Of a stretch of 7,003 nt of DNA, positions 6,386-7,003 are shown one piece after another. This DNA is from Candidatus Moraniibacteriota bacterium. GTDB taxonomy: Bacteria; Patescibacteriota; Minisyncoccia; Moranbacterales; GCA-2747515. Where the stretch lies: assembly GCA_027039165.1 (NCBI GenBank), contig JALWEZ010000227.1, positions 1 through 7,003 of the forward strand, given 5' to 3'. Under the pieces are notes generated by a model. That model saw nothing but the letters and a program-made list of their open reading frames with translations. It did no database searches and had not been told where the DNA came from. A program made the translations under genes and the position numbers. Within the stretch, counting starts at the first letter, position 1. Every line of letters starts with the position of its first letter.

Positions 6386-7003
6386 CTAAAAATTCTCTAT
6401 ATAATTTATATATTGCCTACTCTTATCCTTATAATCTTTAAACATCCCAAAGCTTGGTGCTGCTGTAGACAGTAAGCAAATTTTATTTTTTTGAGTATAT
6501 TCAAAAGACAGTCGAACTGCTTCAACCATATTACTAGCTTTCAGCACATTCTTATTTTTGTCTTTCCTCACTTCTTTGACCATTTCTTCTCCTATTCCAG
6601 GAAAAATAATGAAATTGGTTATAGTGGACTTAGCTAAAAAATTTGCAAAATCCTTGTATGAAATATCATTATCAGCTCCTCCTAGTATAATTGTATCCAC
6701 GTTTTGAAGTGAGTTAACTGCAGCCGTTGTTGAAATAGGAAGAGAAGACATAGCATCATCATAAAAAATAATTTCATTTTTTACAGTTACTTTTTCCAAT
6801 CGTTTATCTACAGGCTGGAATTTTGCGATATAGGGCAAAATCATTTCATCTGACAATCCTATTTTTTTACAAACTTCATAAGCGACAAAACAATTTTTTT
6901 GATTATGTTCTCCTAACAACTTTGTCTGAAATTTCTTATCACTTTTTTCAATTTCCTCTGGAGCTCGTATATAATCACCTTTATTTTTAAATTTACCGAT
7001 ATT
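6386..7003 (-). CDS. murD: MurD-like Mur ligase, C-terminal part (start lies beyond the window)
   Basis: The frame is open from the right edge to a TAG at 6388-6386, giving 205 visible residues. It belongs to the Mur ligase family, which joins amino acids to UDP-MurNAc precursors using ATP. The call as MurD (D-glutamate addition) rests on GEHNQKN (residues 31-37, the GxHNxxN motif), the pocket segment YDDAMSSLP (81-89, the NDSKATN region), the strand DTIILGG (103-109) and, most specifically, LLSTAAPSFGMFKDY (177-191), which matches MurD LLSPACASxDxFKNY. In my alignment the lysine of DSKAT is methionine (M85), and the lysine after LGG that binds D-glutamate in E. coli (K348) is asparagine (N112). 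The serine and phenylalanine matching S415 and F422 remain. The ATPase domain lies outside the window. A related Mur ligase with another amino-acid substrate cannot be excluded. Confidence 0.8.
   Translation of the reverse strand, partial: NIGKFKNKGDYIRAPEEIEKSDKKFQTKLLGEHNQKNCFVAYEVCKKIGLSDEMILPYIAKFQPVDKRLEKVTVKNEIIFYDDAMSSLPISTTAAVNSLQNVDTIILGGADNDISYKDFANFLAKSTITNFIIFPGIGEEMVKEVRKDKNKNVLKASNMVEAVRLSFEYTQKNKICLLSTAAPSFGMFKDYKDKSRQYINYIENF

Noticed and set aside
6917..6919. TTG at 6919 as the start of a 177-residue protein
   Set aside because: The same frame is open to the window edge and the TTG codon encodes the leucine just before the conserved GxHNxxN motif. It is internal to a longer Mur ligase gene.

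Overview
The window looks like a chromosomal segment from a small-genome, AT-rich bacterium (roughly one third G+C by eye), most plausibly a member of the Candidate Phyla Radiation (Patescibacteria). This placement is inferred from the AT-rich, lysine/asparagine/isoleucine-rich coding, the tight packing, the absence of Shine-Dalgarno sites and the divergent but complete cell-wall enzymes. No rRNA or ribosomal protein is present to prove it. The standard code fits: every gene is open to its full family length, glycine uses GG-type codons, and TAA, TAG and TGA all serve as stops.

All eight genes lie on the minus strand, so transcription runs from high to low coordinates. In that order: the 3' part of a MurD-like Mur ligase (6386 to the window edge); rmlB and rmlD, two enzymes of dTDP-L-rhamnose synthesis (6311 to 4438); murA, the first committed peptidoglycan enzyme, with mreB 5 bases downstream (4360 to 2037); a GT4-type glycosyltransferase (1997 to 885); a LURP-one/tubby-like protein of unknown role (838 to 239); and the 5' part of a thiI-like tRNA sulfurtransferase gene (213 to the window edge). 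No intergenic gap exceeds 77 bases. I see no RNA gene, mobile element, CRISPR array or convincing intrinsic terminator.

Two good sigma70-like promoters divide the block. One, with an extended -10, precedes rmlB-rmlD. The other (TTGAAA, 17-base spacer, TATACT) precedes murA-mreB and possibly the genes beyond. Together the first six genes form a cell-envelope neighbourhood: peptidoglycan precursor synthesis (murD-like, murA), the cytoskeletal guide for wall growth (mreB), nucleotide-sugar supply (rmlB, rmlD) and a sugar transferase that could use such donors. I see no obviously new system. The points most worth a second look are active-site departures in the MurD-like protein, RmlD and MurA, the LURP-one-like gene, and the lack of Shine-Dalgarno sites across the window.
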